Shown piece by piece: positions 1-6,708 of a stretch of DNA of 10,211 bases. The position numbers and the translations under genes were made by a program. This DNA comes from an uncultured bacterium (GTDB lineage Bacteria > Cyanobacteriota > Vampirovibrionia > Gastranaerophilales > Gastranaerophilaceae), in contig CADCPD010000163.1 of the NCBI GenBank assembly GCA_902803265.1, positions 1 to 10,211 on the forward strand, given 5' to 3'. Every line of letters starts with the position of its first letter. Within the stretch, counting starts at the first letter, position 1. A model generated the notes under the pieces. The model ran no database searches and had not been told where the DNA came from. It saw nothing but the letters and a program-made list of their open reading frames with translations.

Positions 1-699
1 GATACGTTTAATAGAGATGAGGCATTTTATTATGCAAAAGCTCTTCTTGATGGGGCTAAAAGTTCACACATCGTTACAATAAATCCGGAAATCATTGAAA
101 CCGCAAAAACAAATTCTCATCTTGAAAGAATTTTAAAAGACGCTGAACTTGTTGTTGCAGACGGTATTGGCATAAAATTAGGATTACTTATTAAAGGCAA
201 AAAGGTAGATAGAATAGCGGGAATCGACTTTGCTAAAAAATTAGTGGGAGAAGCAGCTAAAACAGGTATTCCAATAGCTCTTGTAGGCGCAAAACAGGAA
301 GTTATTGAAAAAGTATCTGAAAAATTAATGAATCAACATCCAGATTTAAATATTGCGTATATGCATAATGGTTATTTTGATAATAATGAAGAAATTATTA
401 ATGAATTAAAAGAAAAATCGCCAAAACTATTACTTGTTGCAATGGGTGCACCAAAGCAAGAAGAATTTATCTATCAAGCAAAAAACATTTTACCGTCAAC
501 TTTGATGATAGGAATAGGTGGAAGTTTTGATGTTTGGGCAGGCAATGTTAAAAGAGCACCTAAAATTTTGCAAAAAATAGGTCTTGAATGGCTTTACAGA
601 ACAATAAAACAACCTGAAAGATTTAAACGAATCTTTCCAACACTACCAAAATTTATTTGTAGTATAATTGAAGAACAATATTTAAAAAAAGGGGTTTAA
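1..699 (+). CDS. TagA/WecG/CpsF-family glycosyltransferase, 5'-partial
   Basis: The frame is open from base 1 and runs 232 codons to the TAA at 697-699, so the true start lies upstream of the window. A GTG at 244 is internal and should not be used as the start. The family (GT26) moves N-acetylmannosamine or a related sugar from a UDP donor to undecaprenyl-diphosphate-GlcNAc at the inner membrane face, for teichoic acid, ECA-like or capsule linkage units. Visible marks, numbered from the first codon, are TINPE (T26-E30), ADGIG (D54), the RIAGIDF block, and the C-terminal GIGGSFDVWAG and KRAPK segments. T26 and D54 are 28 residues apart, as are the catalytic Thr and Asp of characterised TagA. 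The end is the basic WLYR/ERFKR appendage thought to dock on the membrane. Family length is about 240 residues, so only around ten are missing. The next start is 1 bp after the stop, which implies co-transcription. The sugar specificity cannot be read from sequence. Confidence 0.9.
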   Translation, partial: DTFNRDEAFYYAKALLDGAKSSHIVTINPEIIETAKTNSHLERILKDAELVVADGIGIKLGLLIKGKKVDRIAGIDFAKKLVGEAAKTGIPIALVGAKQEVIEKVSEKLMNQHPDLNIAYMHNGYFDNNEEIINELKEKSPKLLLVAMGAPKQEEFIYQAKNILPSTLMIGIGGSFDVWAGNVKRAPKILQKIGLEWLYRTIKQPERFKRIFPTLPKFICSIIEEQYLKKGV

Positions 700-700
700 T

Positions 701-1513
701 ATGTTAGAAGAAAAAGAAATTAACGAATTAAAAGACTTGTGTAAACAAACAAGAAGAAATATCGTAAAAATGGTAAACCACTCTAAATCAGGACACTGCG
801 GCGGTGCTTTATCTGCAGTTGAAATTTTAACAACTTTATATCAAAAAGTTATGAATGTTACTCCTGAATGGAAAGAAGACAGAGACAGATTTATTCTTTC
901 AAAAGGTCATGCTTCTGCAGTTTTATATTCAGTATTGTCACAAAAAGGATTTTTCCCTGCTGAAGAATTAATGACATTCAGAATTTTTGGTTCAAGATTA
1001 CAAGGTCATCCAAATACACATTTACCGGGTGTTGAAGTTGCAACAGGTTCATTAGGTCAAGGTTTATCAATGGGTTGTGGTATGGCAATTGGTTTAAAAC
1101 TTGATAAAAAACCTTCTCACGTTTTTGTATACCTTGGGGATGGTGAATTACAAGAAGGCTCTTGTTGGGAAGCATTTATGCAAGCGCCTCACAGAGGATT
1201 GAATAATTTAACTGCAATTATTGACAGAAACATGCTTCAAATTGACGGCGATGTTGAAAAAGTTAAAGCTTTAGAACCTTTAGCTGACAAATTAGAAGCA
1301 TTTAACTGGAACGTAATCGAACTTGAAGACGGACATGACATTCAAGCAATATACAGTGCATTAATGGAATCTAAAAAAAGTGACAGACCAACCGCAATAA
1401 TTGCACATACAACAAAAGGTAAAGGTGTTTCATTTATGGAAAACAATGCCGGATGGCATGGTAAAGCTCCAAATGATGAAGAATTGGAAAAAGCGTTAGC
1501 TGAATTAGTATAA
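701..1513 (+). CDS. transketolase, N-terminal (TPP-binding) subunit
   Basis: This 270-residue protein matches the thiamine-diphosphate-binding half of split transketolases, which with a separate C-terminal subunit moves two-carbon ketol units in the non-oxidative pentose phosphate pathway. Seen in order: HSKSGHCGG (residues 27-35), SKGH (67-70), LPGVEVATGSLGQG (108-121), the TPP/Mg motif GDGELQEG starting at 146 and closing at N177 of DRN, GHD (211-213), and the TKGKGVSF/GWHG end (239-254). The length is normal for the N-terminal subunit. The pyrimidine-binding and C-terminal domains are absent. The start is ATG 701, with GGGG at 691-694 six bases upstream. It lies 1 bp after the glycosyltransferase stop and 17 bp before the deaminase. 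The usual neighbour, a C-terminal subunit of about 310 residues, is not downstream here, so it must be encoded elsewhere if the enzyme is functional. A related TPP enzyme half is a less likely alternative. Confidence 0.93.
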   Translation: MLEEKEINELKDLCKQTRRNIVKMVNHSKSGHCGGALSAVEILTTLYQKVMNVTPEWKEDRDRFILSKGHASAVLYSVLSQKGFFPAEELMTFRIFGSRLQGHPNTHLPGVEVATGSLGQGLSMGCGMAIGLKLDKKPSHVFVYLGDGELQEGSCWEAFMQAPHRGLNNLTAIIDRNMLQIDGDVEKVKALEPLADKLEAFNWNVIELEDGHDIQAIYSALMESKKSDRPTAIIAHTTKGKGVSFMENNAGWHGKAPNDEELEKALAELV

Positions 1514-1530
1514 GGAAAAGGGAAGAAAAA

Positions 1531-2142
1531 ATGAAAAAAATATTATCATTATTAACACTGTTTATGGCATTAGGATTTGTAACTCCTGCTATGTCAGCAG
1601 AAACAATAAATACAATGATTATGACACCTGATGAAAAATTACAGGCTGAAAAAATTATTATGGAATTACATAATCATAATAATGAAAGAATTAAACAAGG
1701 TTACGGACCATTTGTTGCTGCAATTTATGATAAAGACGGAAATTTAGTTGCTGAAACCTCAAACACAGTAATAAAAGACAAATGTCCTTTACATCATGCA
1801 GAAATGAATTGTATAAGGGAAGCATGTAAAAAACTTGGCACATATGATTTATCAAATAAAGGTTTAAAAATGTATGTAACTGCTGAACCTTGTGTTATGT
1901 GTGCAGGCGGTATTATGTGGTCTGGTATTGATACTGTTTATTACAGCGTAAATTCAAAAGATGTTCAAAAAATTACAGGTTTTGATGAAGGCTACAAACC
2001 ATTACTTTGGAAAGTGCAATTCAAAAAACGCGGTATTAATATGTACGGCGGAATTGAAGAAGAAGCAGGAAAGGCTTCATTAGATACTTACGTTCTTGAA
2101 GGAAATAAAGTTTATAAACCTGAAAGACAAGACAATAAATAA
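1531..2142 (+). CDS. Exported CMP/dCMP-type zinc deaminase (guanine deaminase-like)
   Basis: The 203-residue product has two parts. Residues 1-23 form a classical Sec signal peptide: MKK, a hydrophobic core, and an AMSA site with likely cleavage before E24. Residues about 33-170 are a cytidine-deaminase-fold domain with HAE (H89, E91) and PCVMC (C121, C124), the zinc ligands and proton-shuttle glutamate of this superfamily. The stretches IREACKKLG and GFDEGYK resemble bacterial guanine deaminase (GuaD) more than cytidine deaminase or TadA, but the substrate is an inference. Family members are normally cytosolic, so a signal peptide is unusual. No lipobox cysteine is seen, so a periplasmic or secreted protein is implied. 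The start is ATG 1531, with GGGAAG at 1520-1525 as SD. It is the last gene of the transcription unit, followed by the hairpin at 2163-2193. The catalytic residues are all present. Confidence 0.85.
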   Translation: MKKILSLLTLFMALGFVTPAMSAETINTMIMTPDEKLQAEKIIMELHNHNNERIKQGYGPFVAAIYDKDGNLVAETSNTVIKDKCPLHHAEMNCIREACKKLGTYDLSNKGLKMYVTAEPCVMCAGGIMWSGIDTVYYSVNSKDVQKITGFDEGYKPLLWKVQFKKRGINMYGGIEEEAGKASLDTYVLEGNKVYKPERQDNK

Positions 2143-2162
2143 GTTTATTTTATAACTTAACT

Positions 2163-2193
2163 AAAAAAGCGAAGATTTTATCTTCGCTTTTTT
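2163..2193 (+). terminator. Rho-independent terminator after the deaminase gene
   Basis: GCGAAGA (2169-2175) pairs with TCTTCGC (2181-2187) around a five-base loop. The six A bases before it pair with the T run after it, so the stem can extend to 13 bp. The U tract on the + strand fits an end for the 1-2142 transcription unit 20 bases after the stop codon. The A/T flanks would also let it act weakly in the other direction. Confidence 0.88.
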
Positions 2194-2233
2194 TATGCTT
2201 CAAATTGTAAAATTATGTATTATTTTAGTATTT

Positions 2234-2261
2234 TTAACATTGATATTTGATTATATATGAT
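2234..2261 (+). promoter_or_regulatory. Putative sigma70 promoter of the yjbQ-like gene
   Basis: TTAACA (2234-2239) and TATGAT (2256-2261) each match five of six consensus bases and are 16 bp apart. Transcription would begin near 2268. That is downstream of the ATG at 2257 and so supports the later ATG at 2287. This is a pattern match in AT-rich DNA, so it is a candidate only. Confidence 0.5.
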
Positions 2262-2286
2262 AAAAAATATTAGTGGGAGTTTATAT

Positions 2287-2703
2287 ATGACTATAATAAA
2301 TGAAAAATTTAATATTAATACTCAAGGTTTTACAGATATTATTGATATTACAAGAAACGTGCAAAATTATGTTTATAAACATTCTATAAAAGATGCGCTT
2401 GTAGTTGCTTATGTTGGTGGAAGTACAGCATCATTAACAACAATAGAATTTGAACCAGGATTATTGGAAGATTTGCCTGCGGCATTGGAACGTGTTGCAC
2501 CAACTAATATTGATTATGCACACGATTCTACATGGAACGACGGAAATGGTTATGCTCACGTAAGAGCTGCAATTATTGGTAACTCTATTTCTATACCTTT
2601 GATTGATGGTGCTCTTCAACTTGGTACTTGGCAGCAAGTTGTTTTAATCGACTTTGATAACAAAGCCAGAACAAGAACTGTTTATTTGCAAATTATTTAT
2701 TAA
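2287..2703 (+). CDS. yjbQ: YjbQ / UPF0047 family protein
   Basis: This 138-residue protein is a member of the small single-domain YjbQ family, whose members show weak thiamine-phosphate-synthase-like activity in E. coli but whose physiological role is unsettled. Recognisable parts are GGSTASLTTIE (44-54), YAHD (77-80), NDGNGYAHVRAA (84-95), GNSISIPLIDG (98-108), LGTWQQVVLIDF (112-123) and the closing basic R/T strand. The usual HTTAALT-type motif reads GSTASLT, so a His is replaced by Ser. I recall this as a known sub-type rather than damage. ATG 2287 is preferred over ATG 2257 because GTGGGAG (2273-2279) lies seven bases before it, because it gives the usual family length, and because the predicted transcript starts after 2257. 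The gene stands alone and converges on the gene at 2729-3226 with only 25 bp and no visible terminator between them. Confidence 0.88.
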   Translation: MTIINEKFNINTQGFTDIIDITRNVQNYVYKHSIKDALVVAYVGGSTASLTTIEFEPGLLEDLPAALERVAPTNIDYAHDSTWNDGNGYAHVRAAIIGNSISIPLIDGALQLGTWQQVVLIDFDNKARTRTVYLQIIY

Positions 2704-2728
2704 TAAAAATATTAAAAATTTATACTAA

Positions 2729-3226
2729 TTACATATTGCAAGGATTAAAAGGACAAGCACAGTTACCCGGATCTATTGTCGGATTATATAAAGTACTTCC
2801 GGGATCAAAAGGGTTCATACTATCAGTAATACCCATATTTATAAAAGGTTGGTCCAAAATTGGTGAAGACATATCGTTCAAAACAGGAAGATTAGCTAGA
2901 TGTTGTCTTATGCCTTTAAAAAAGTTTTTAATATTATCAAAACATCTTTGTACAAAATTCTTTTTGTTGTCTTGAGTTGAGTTTTCGGTATTTATACCAG
3001 AATCTTTGTTAAAAACATCACTTGCAATTTGTCCGTTAATTTTTATTTTTGACGGATCAAAACCTTTGTCTATATAACTTTTTGCAACTTGATTAATGTC
3101 GCCTGCACCATCTATCATTTTTGTAAGTTTACCAGGAGATCCATCTTTATTTGCAGAAAATTCATGAACATACCATGAATTCTGACCTGAATTGCCTATT
3201 GAAACATAACCATTACTTACTGCCAT
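2729..3226 (-). CDS. Hypothetical protein with Cys/Pro-rich tail
   Basis: I do not recognise this 165-residue protein. The start is well supported: AGGAG (complement of 3233-3237) lies six bases upstream of the ATG. There is no signal peptide or membrane segment. Residues 1-35 are rich in Gly, Ser, Asn and aromatics and look like a short beta-strand region. Residues 36-75 are mixed, with DPSKIKINGQ. Residues 76-90 are a polar Asn/Asp/Lys/Gln linker, and 91-112 are a basic amphipathic helix (FVQRCFDNIKNFFKGIRQHL). Residues 120-165 are a Pro/Asn/Asp-rich tail with repeated DPG (141-143, 152-154) and C156, C158 and C163. With C95 that makes four cysteines. Codon use looks like that of its neighbours. 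The tail cysteines could bind metal or form disulphides, but nothing proves either. It lies downstream of the GH57 gene on the same strand, separated by 130 bp containing an inverted repeat. Confidence 0.72.
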   Translation of the reverse strand: MAVSNGYVSIGNSGQNSWYVHEFSANKDGSPGKLTKMIDGAGDINQVAKSYIDKGFDPSKIKINGQIASDVFNKDSGINTENSTQDNKKNFVQRCFDNIKNFFKGIRQHLANLPVLNDMSSPILDQPFINMGITDSMNPFDPGSTLYNPTIDPGNCACPFNPCNM

Positions 3227-3286
3227 AAAAGACTCCTAACCAAAACTACCTACATGTATATAAAGAATTTTAGTCATAAATTTTTT

Positions 3287-3316
3287 ACTTATTTTAAATT
3301 ATTATTTAAAATAAGT
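3287..3316. repeat. Perfect 13-bp inverted repeat between GH57 and hypothetical gene
   Basis: The arms at 3287-3299 and 3304-3316 are exact reverse complements around a four-base loop. The sequence is almost all A/T with one G-C pair near the base. It lies about 40 bp after the GH57 stop and 60 bp before the next start, both on the minus strand. Downstream on the minus strand the bases are A-rich rather than T-rich, so it is not a classical intrinsic terminator. It could be a weak terminator or processing hairpin, or an operator for the 2729-3226 gene. The rest of 3227-3356 holds only AT-rich spacer. Confidence 0.5.
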
Positions 3317-3356
3317 TACATAAATTTATAATAATAAAAATTTTAAATTATATAAT

Positions 3357-5597
3357 TTATTTTTCAGGTCTTATGATTGTAAGTAATATGCAAGGCGGAT
3401 TACATGTTTCCATTACGTCATAATCTGCTGTTACAAAGAAAAATTCTAGCATTTCGCCGTAATTTACCTCAACTTCTTCAAAAGGTATACTTATATCTAT
3501 TACGTAATCATATGAAATTTTAATGTTTTCAGAATTTTTTTCTTTCCAAAGATTATCTGAAGTTGCTTCAATAAATTGTAAAGGTCTTAGTAAACCGTTT
3601 GCGAAAGTTAATCTTATTTCATTATGGAATTTTTCTCTAAATAATGTTGGAATGTTATCATCCTTTATTAGAGGTCTTACGGATGATAAATTTTGTTCGG
3701 AATCTGCATTTCTCATATAAAGATAAATTTGCTGTGTCATTTGAGAGTTATTTTCTCTTATTTCATGATTTAAAATAAATCTCAAATATAAGTATTCTTC
3801 ATCAAAGCCGAACATAACTTTTTCAAAAAGATGAATATCGTCATCATTTTCGGCTAAAATGTCTATAAACCCTGCATTAAGCCATTCGTCATCAATTTTG
3901 TTTTGCCCATCCATAGCAGGAGTTGCAGAATTTGTATCATATCTTGCAGAACTGTTTATCAATAAAGATGATTCAAGTATATTTGGAACTTGTAAACCAA
4001 GAATTCTATAAACATTTTTTAAATGTTCTCTGAATAAATAGTCAAAGATGTGGTCTTGCCCAGAATTATTAGGCTCTCCATACCACCAAAACCAGTCAGA
4101 ACCTTGAGAAATAAATAATTCTCTTTGAGCTTTTTCTAAATTTGGATTATCAGGATTTTCTTCCGCAAACTTTTTAAAATCATCGTGAACATGTTTTAAG
4201 TATGTCCAGGCCAAATCTTTTATTGGTTCACCTATCCAGAGTTGGAAATTTCTGTTTATCCAAGAACCTGAATATATTTTTGGTAAATCTTTTTTATTTT
4301 TATCTTGTTTAATATAGTCGGAAATTAAAACAGTTTCTAAAGACTCATCATTTTCTATCATTGTATAAATCGTATTTAGAAAATCTTTTCCGTCATCAGG
4401 ATAATTTTCCCAGCAGTTTTCTCCATCACAAGCTATAGTCAACAAATGACTTTCATCAGGAGATGTTAAAATTTTGTTTTGAATAACTTTTATTCTGTCA
4501 TATAAATCATCTGCAGCTTTTGAAGCTTCAATGTGAGGATATTCAAAATTTATCAAATTTGGAATTGAACTATCTCTAAAAATTAAATTAATTTTGTCGT
4601 CGTTTTTTGTTTTGTAATCATAAGTTTTTAAAAGATAATACGGATCTTCCAAATAACCTTTAAAATCTCGGACAAATTCTACATTAATAGAGTTTGCTAA
4701 AATACCTTCATCCGTAATTGTCCATTCAATACCTAATTCTTTAAGCATATCAAGCGTTTTTGAGCTTAAACAATGTTCAGGAGGCCAAATACCTCTTGGT
4801 CTTTTACCAAAAACTTCCTCCATTCTATCCAAAGCCCATTTTGTCTGAAGCATTGCATCGTTGCCCATTTTTAAATTTTGAGGGAGGGCTTCAGGATTAG
4901 GAATATTTCTGCTTGCACATTTTATATCTGTTAAAATAGGCAAAATTGGGTGATAATATGGACTTGTTGTTATTTCTATACGTCCTTCTTCAAGATATTT
5001 TTTGTAAGTTGGAATTATCATTTTCATGATTTTTACCATGTAATCAATAATTTCTATTCGGTCTTGAAGTGTAAAACCTTTACCTTTTGCAGCTATTTGT
5101 ACTAATTCAGGAAACATATCCGCATAAATTGAATCAAACCAAGAAAGATTGAACCACGCCATTATATCGCCGTATTCCTCGTTTGAAAAAGCGTTTATAT
5201 CAGGATAGTTCATAGACATTCTTTTTTGATAAAGTTCATTATAATGTTCGTGATGTAGAATCATAGAATTATAATTCGCATCAAAAAAATTATTTAAAAT
5301 AAATCTTTTATCATCATCTGTCAATTCTTCAACAGGAGTTTTTGTAAGTCTTGAATATACATCTTCAACTCCGTTTTCCGCATAATCCAAAATTGCATCA
5401 ATTAAAACAGGTGAAAAATTATAATTTAATCTTAGTTTTTGATACTTATCCATTATCAAAAGCATATCAAGGTAATCCTTAATAGCATGAAGTCTTACCC
5501 ACGGCATAATATAATCACCTTCCGAATTTAATTTATAAAACGGTTGGTGCATGTGCCAATAAAACGCGATTGAAAGTTTTTTATTTTTTCCAAACAT
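3357..5597 (-). CDS. Glycoside hydrolase family 57 (alpha-amylase/glucanotransferase type)
   Basis: This 746-residue cytosolic protein (no signal peptide) has a GH57 catalytic (beta/alpha)7 domain, a helical region and a C-terminal beta-rich domain. Counting from the ATG at 5597, the five family regions are visible: HMHQP (about 15-19), EITTSPYYHPILPIL (about 208-222), GIWPPEH with the presumed nucleophile E274, CDGEN with the acid/base D391, and SGSWINRNFQLW (about 443-454). The segment GSDWFWWYGEPNNSGQDHIFD near 499-519 is typical of the COG1449 alpha-amylase/alpha-mannosidase group. The last 200 residues look like the accessory beta-sandwich of that group. Likely role is hydrolysis or rearrangement of intracellular alpha-glucan; amylase, debranching and 4-alpha-glucanotransferase activities cannot be separated by eye. 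A TTG at 5600 is in frame just before the ATG. No SD is seen, and a TATAAT lies at 5605-5610 on this strand, so the message may be leaderless. It is divergent from a GT4 gene. Confidence 0.9.
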   Translation of the reverse strand: MFGKNKKLSIAFYWHMHQPFYKLNSEGDYIMPWVRLHAIKDYLDMLLIMDKYQKLRLNYNFSPVLIDAILDYAENGVEDVYSRLTKTPVEELTDDDKRFILNNFFDANYNSMILHHEHYNELYQKRMSMNYPDINAFSNEEYGDIMAWFNLSWFDSIYADMFPELVQIAAKGKGFTLQDRIEIIDYMVKIMKMIIPTYKKYLEEGRIEITTSPYYHPILPILTDIKCASRNIPNPEALPQNLKMGNDAMLQTKWALDRMEEVFGKRPRGIWPPEHCLSSKTLDMLKELGIEWTITDEGILANSINVEFVRDFKGYLEDPYYLLKTYDYKTKNDDKINLIFRDSSIPNLINFEYPHIEASKAADDLYDRIKVIQNKILTSPDESHLLTIACDGENCWENYPDDGKDFLNTIYTMIENDESLETVLISDYIKQDKNKKDLPKIYSGSWINRNFQLWIGEPIKDLAWTYLKHVHDDFKKFAEENPDNPNLEKAQRELFISQGSDWFWWYGEPNNSGQDHIFDYLFREHLKNVYRILGLQVPNILESSLLINSSARYDTNSATPAMDGQNKIDDEWLNAGFIDILAENDDDIHLFEKVMFGFDEEYLYLRFILNHEIRENNSQMTQQIYLYMRNADSEQNLSSVRPLIKDDNIPTLFREKFHNEIRLTFANGLLRPLQFIEATSDNLWKEKNSENIKISYDYVIDISIPFEEVEVNYGEMLEFFFVTADYDVMETCNPPCILLTIIRPEK

Positions 5598-5600
5598 CAA

Positions 5601-5637
5601 TATAATTATACTTAAAAAAAATAAAATATGATATACT
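5601..5637. promoter_or_regulatory. Divergent promoter region between GH57 and GT4 genes
   Basis: The whole 46-bp gap is A/T-rich. On the + strand an extended -10, TGATATACT (5629-5637), lies so that transcription would begin at or next to the GT4 ATG at 5644. On the - strand TATAAT (5610-5605) is part of the palindrome TATAATTATA (5601-5610) and would start RNA at about 5598, next to the GH57 ATG at 5597. No -35 on either strand is convincing, and neither start has an SD. The two promoters overlap, so they should compete or be co-regulated. Confidence 0.45.
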
Positions 5638-5643
5638 GATTTT

Positions 5644-6708
5644 ATGAATATTCTATTTCTTACAGACCTTTATCCTATTGACGAAAGTGATATTCAAACA
5701 TCAACTGCTCTAAAAGATTTTACTGATAATTTTCGAAATTTAGGACATAACGTCCAAGTTATAAGACCTAATTTTTTATTAAATTCTTTTTTAAGAGGTA
5801 AAAAATATTATAAAACAGGTCAGTATAATGAGGTTTTTAATGCAAATTATATTACACCGTTTTGGTTTAATGTAAAAAATAAACTTCCAAAAATTAATGA
5901 TTACGATATAGTTATTTCTCATATGCCGTCAGGAAGTATTTTTGCAGAAAATTTTAGAGGTAAATTAATCTGCGGAATTCATATTTCTGACATAAAAGTA
6001 TTAATTCAGCCCATATATTCACTATATTTTAAGAAAAAACTTTTAGATTCTTTTAAAAGAGCGGAAAAACTTGTTTGTCGATCTTTTCATATACAGAAAA
6101 AATTATTGAAGCTATATCCCGAATTTAAAGAAAAAACGGTTGTAATTCCATCAGGGGTCGATGAAAATTTAATAATAAAAAGAGATATAGAATTAAAAGA
6201 AACCGTAAAAGTTTTAACAGCGGCAAATTTAATTAAAAGAAAAAATATTGATAAACTTATAAAAGCTTGTGACAAAATTGAAAATATTGAATTAACTGTT
6301 ATTGGTGATGGTAAAGAGCTTGAAAACTTAAAAAAAATAAGTAAAAAGCCTATTTTTAGTGGCAAACTTACAAAACAAGAAGTTATTGACGAGATGAAAA
6401 AATCTGATATATTTATTTTGCCATCTGTAAATGAAACATTTGGACTTGTTTATATTGAAGCAATGGCAAGCGGTTGTATTACCGTAGGAACTGTTAATGA
6501 CGGTATAGACGGTATTATAAAAGACGGAGTAAACGGATTTTTAGCAAAACCTAATAAAAAAAGTATCGAAGAAACTTTAAATAAAATAATTAATTTAAAA
6601 AAAGAAGAAATTACTAAAATTTCTGAAAATTGTTTTTACACAATAAAAAACTATACGACAGAAGCTTGTTCTGTCAAATATCTCCAAACAATAATAAAAG
6701 TTCTTTAA
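5644..6708 (+). CDS. Glycosyltransferase family 4 (GT-B fold)
   Basis: This 354-residue protein has the two Rossmann-like halves of GT-B enzymes. The acceptor half (1 to about 170) begins with the strand MNILFLTDLYP and contains HMPSGS (93-98) and GIHISD (111-116). The donor half begins near VIPSGVDE (168-174) and has LTAANLIKRKNIDKLI (191-206), VIGDG (219-223), FSGKLTKQEV (238-247), DIFILPSVNE (255-264) and the EX7E signature from E264 to E272 (ETFGLVYIE), followed by AMASG. The stop-proximal region is a C-terminal crossover helix. It probably uses a nucleotide sugar with retention of configuration. Donor and acceptor are unknown; lipid-linked surface glycan or alpha-glucan are both plausible. 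The start ATG has no SD and an extended -10 ends six bases before it. Its stop (6706-6708) directly abuts the stop of the convergent gene. Confidence 0.9.
   Translation: MNILFLTDLYPIDESDIQTSTALKDFTDNFRNLGHNVQVIRPNFLLNSFLRGKKYYKTGQYNEVFNANYITPFWFNVKNKLPKINDYDIVISHMPSGSIFAENFRGKLICGIHISDIKVLIQPIYSLYFKKKLLDSFKRAEKLVCRSFHIQKKLLKLYPEFKEKTVVIPSGVDENLIIKRDIELKETVKVLTAANLIKRKNIDKLIKACDKIENIELTVIGDGKELENLKKISKKPIFSGKLTKQEVIDEMKKSDIFILPSVNETFGLVYIEAMASGCITVGTVNDGIDGIIKDGVNGFLAKPNKKSIEETLNKIINLKKEEITKISENCFYTIKNYTTEACSVKYLQTIIKVL

Noticed and set aside
244..699. A GTG at 244 as the start of a 151-residue protein
   Set aside because: The same frame is open to base 1 and carries the TINPE and ADGIG motifs, so this is an internal codon of a gene cut by the window edge.
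2257..2286. The earlier ATG of the YjbQ-like gene
   Set aside because: It has no SD, overlaps the predicted -10 box and adds ten residues not typical of the family. GTGGGAG precedes ATG 2287.
2736..2975. A + strand 79-codon frame opposite the 165-residue gene
   Set aside because: It has no SD, and the minus-strand gene has a clear SD and domain-like organisation, so this is a shadow.
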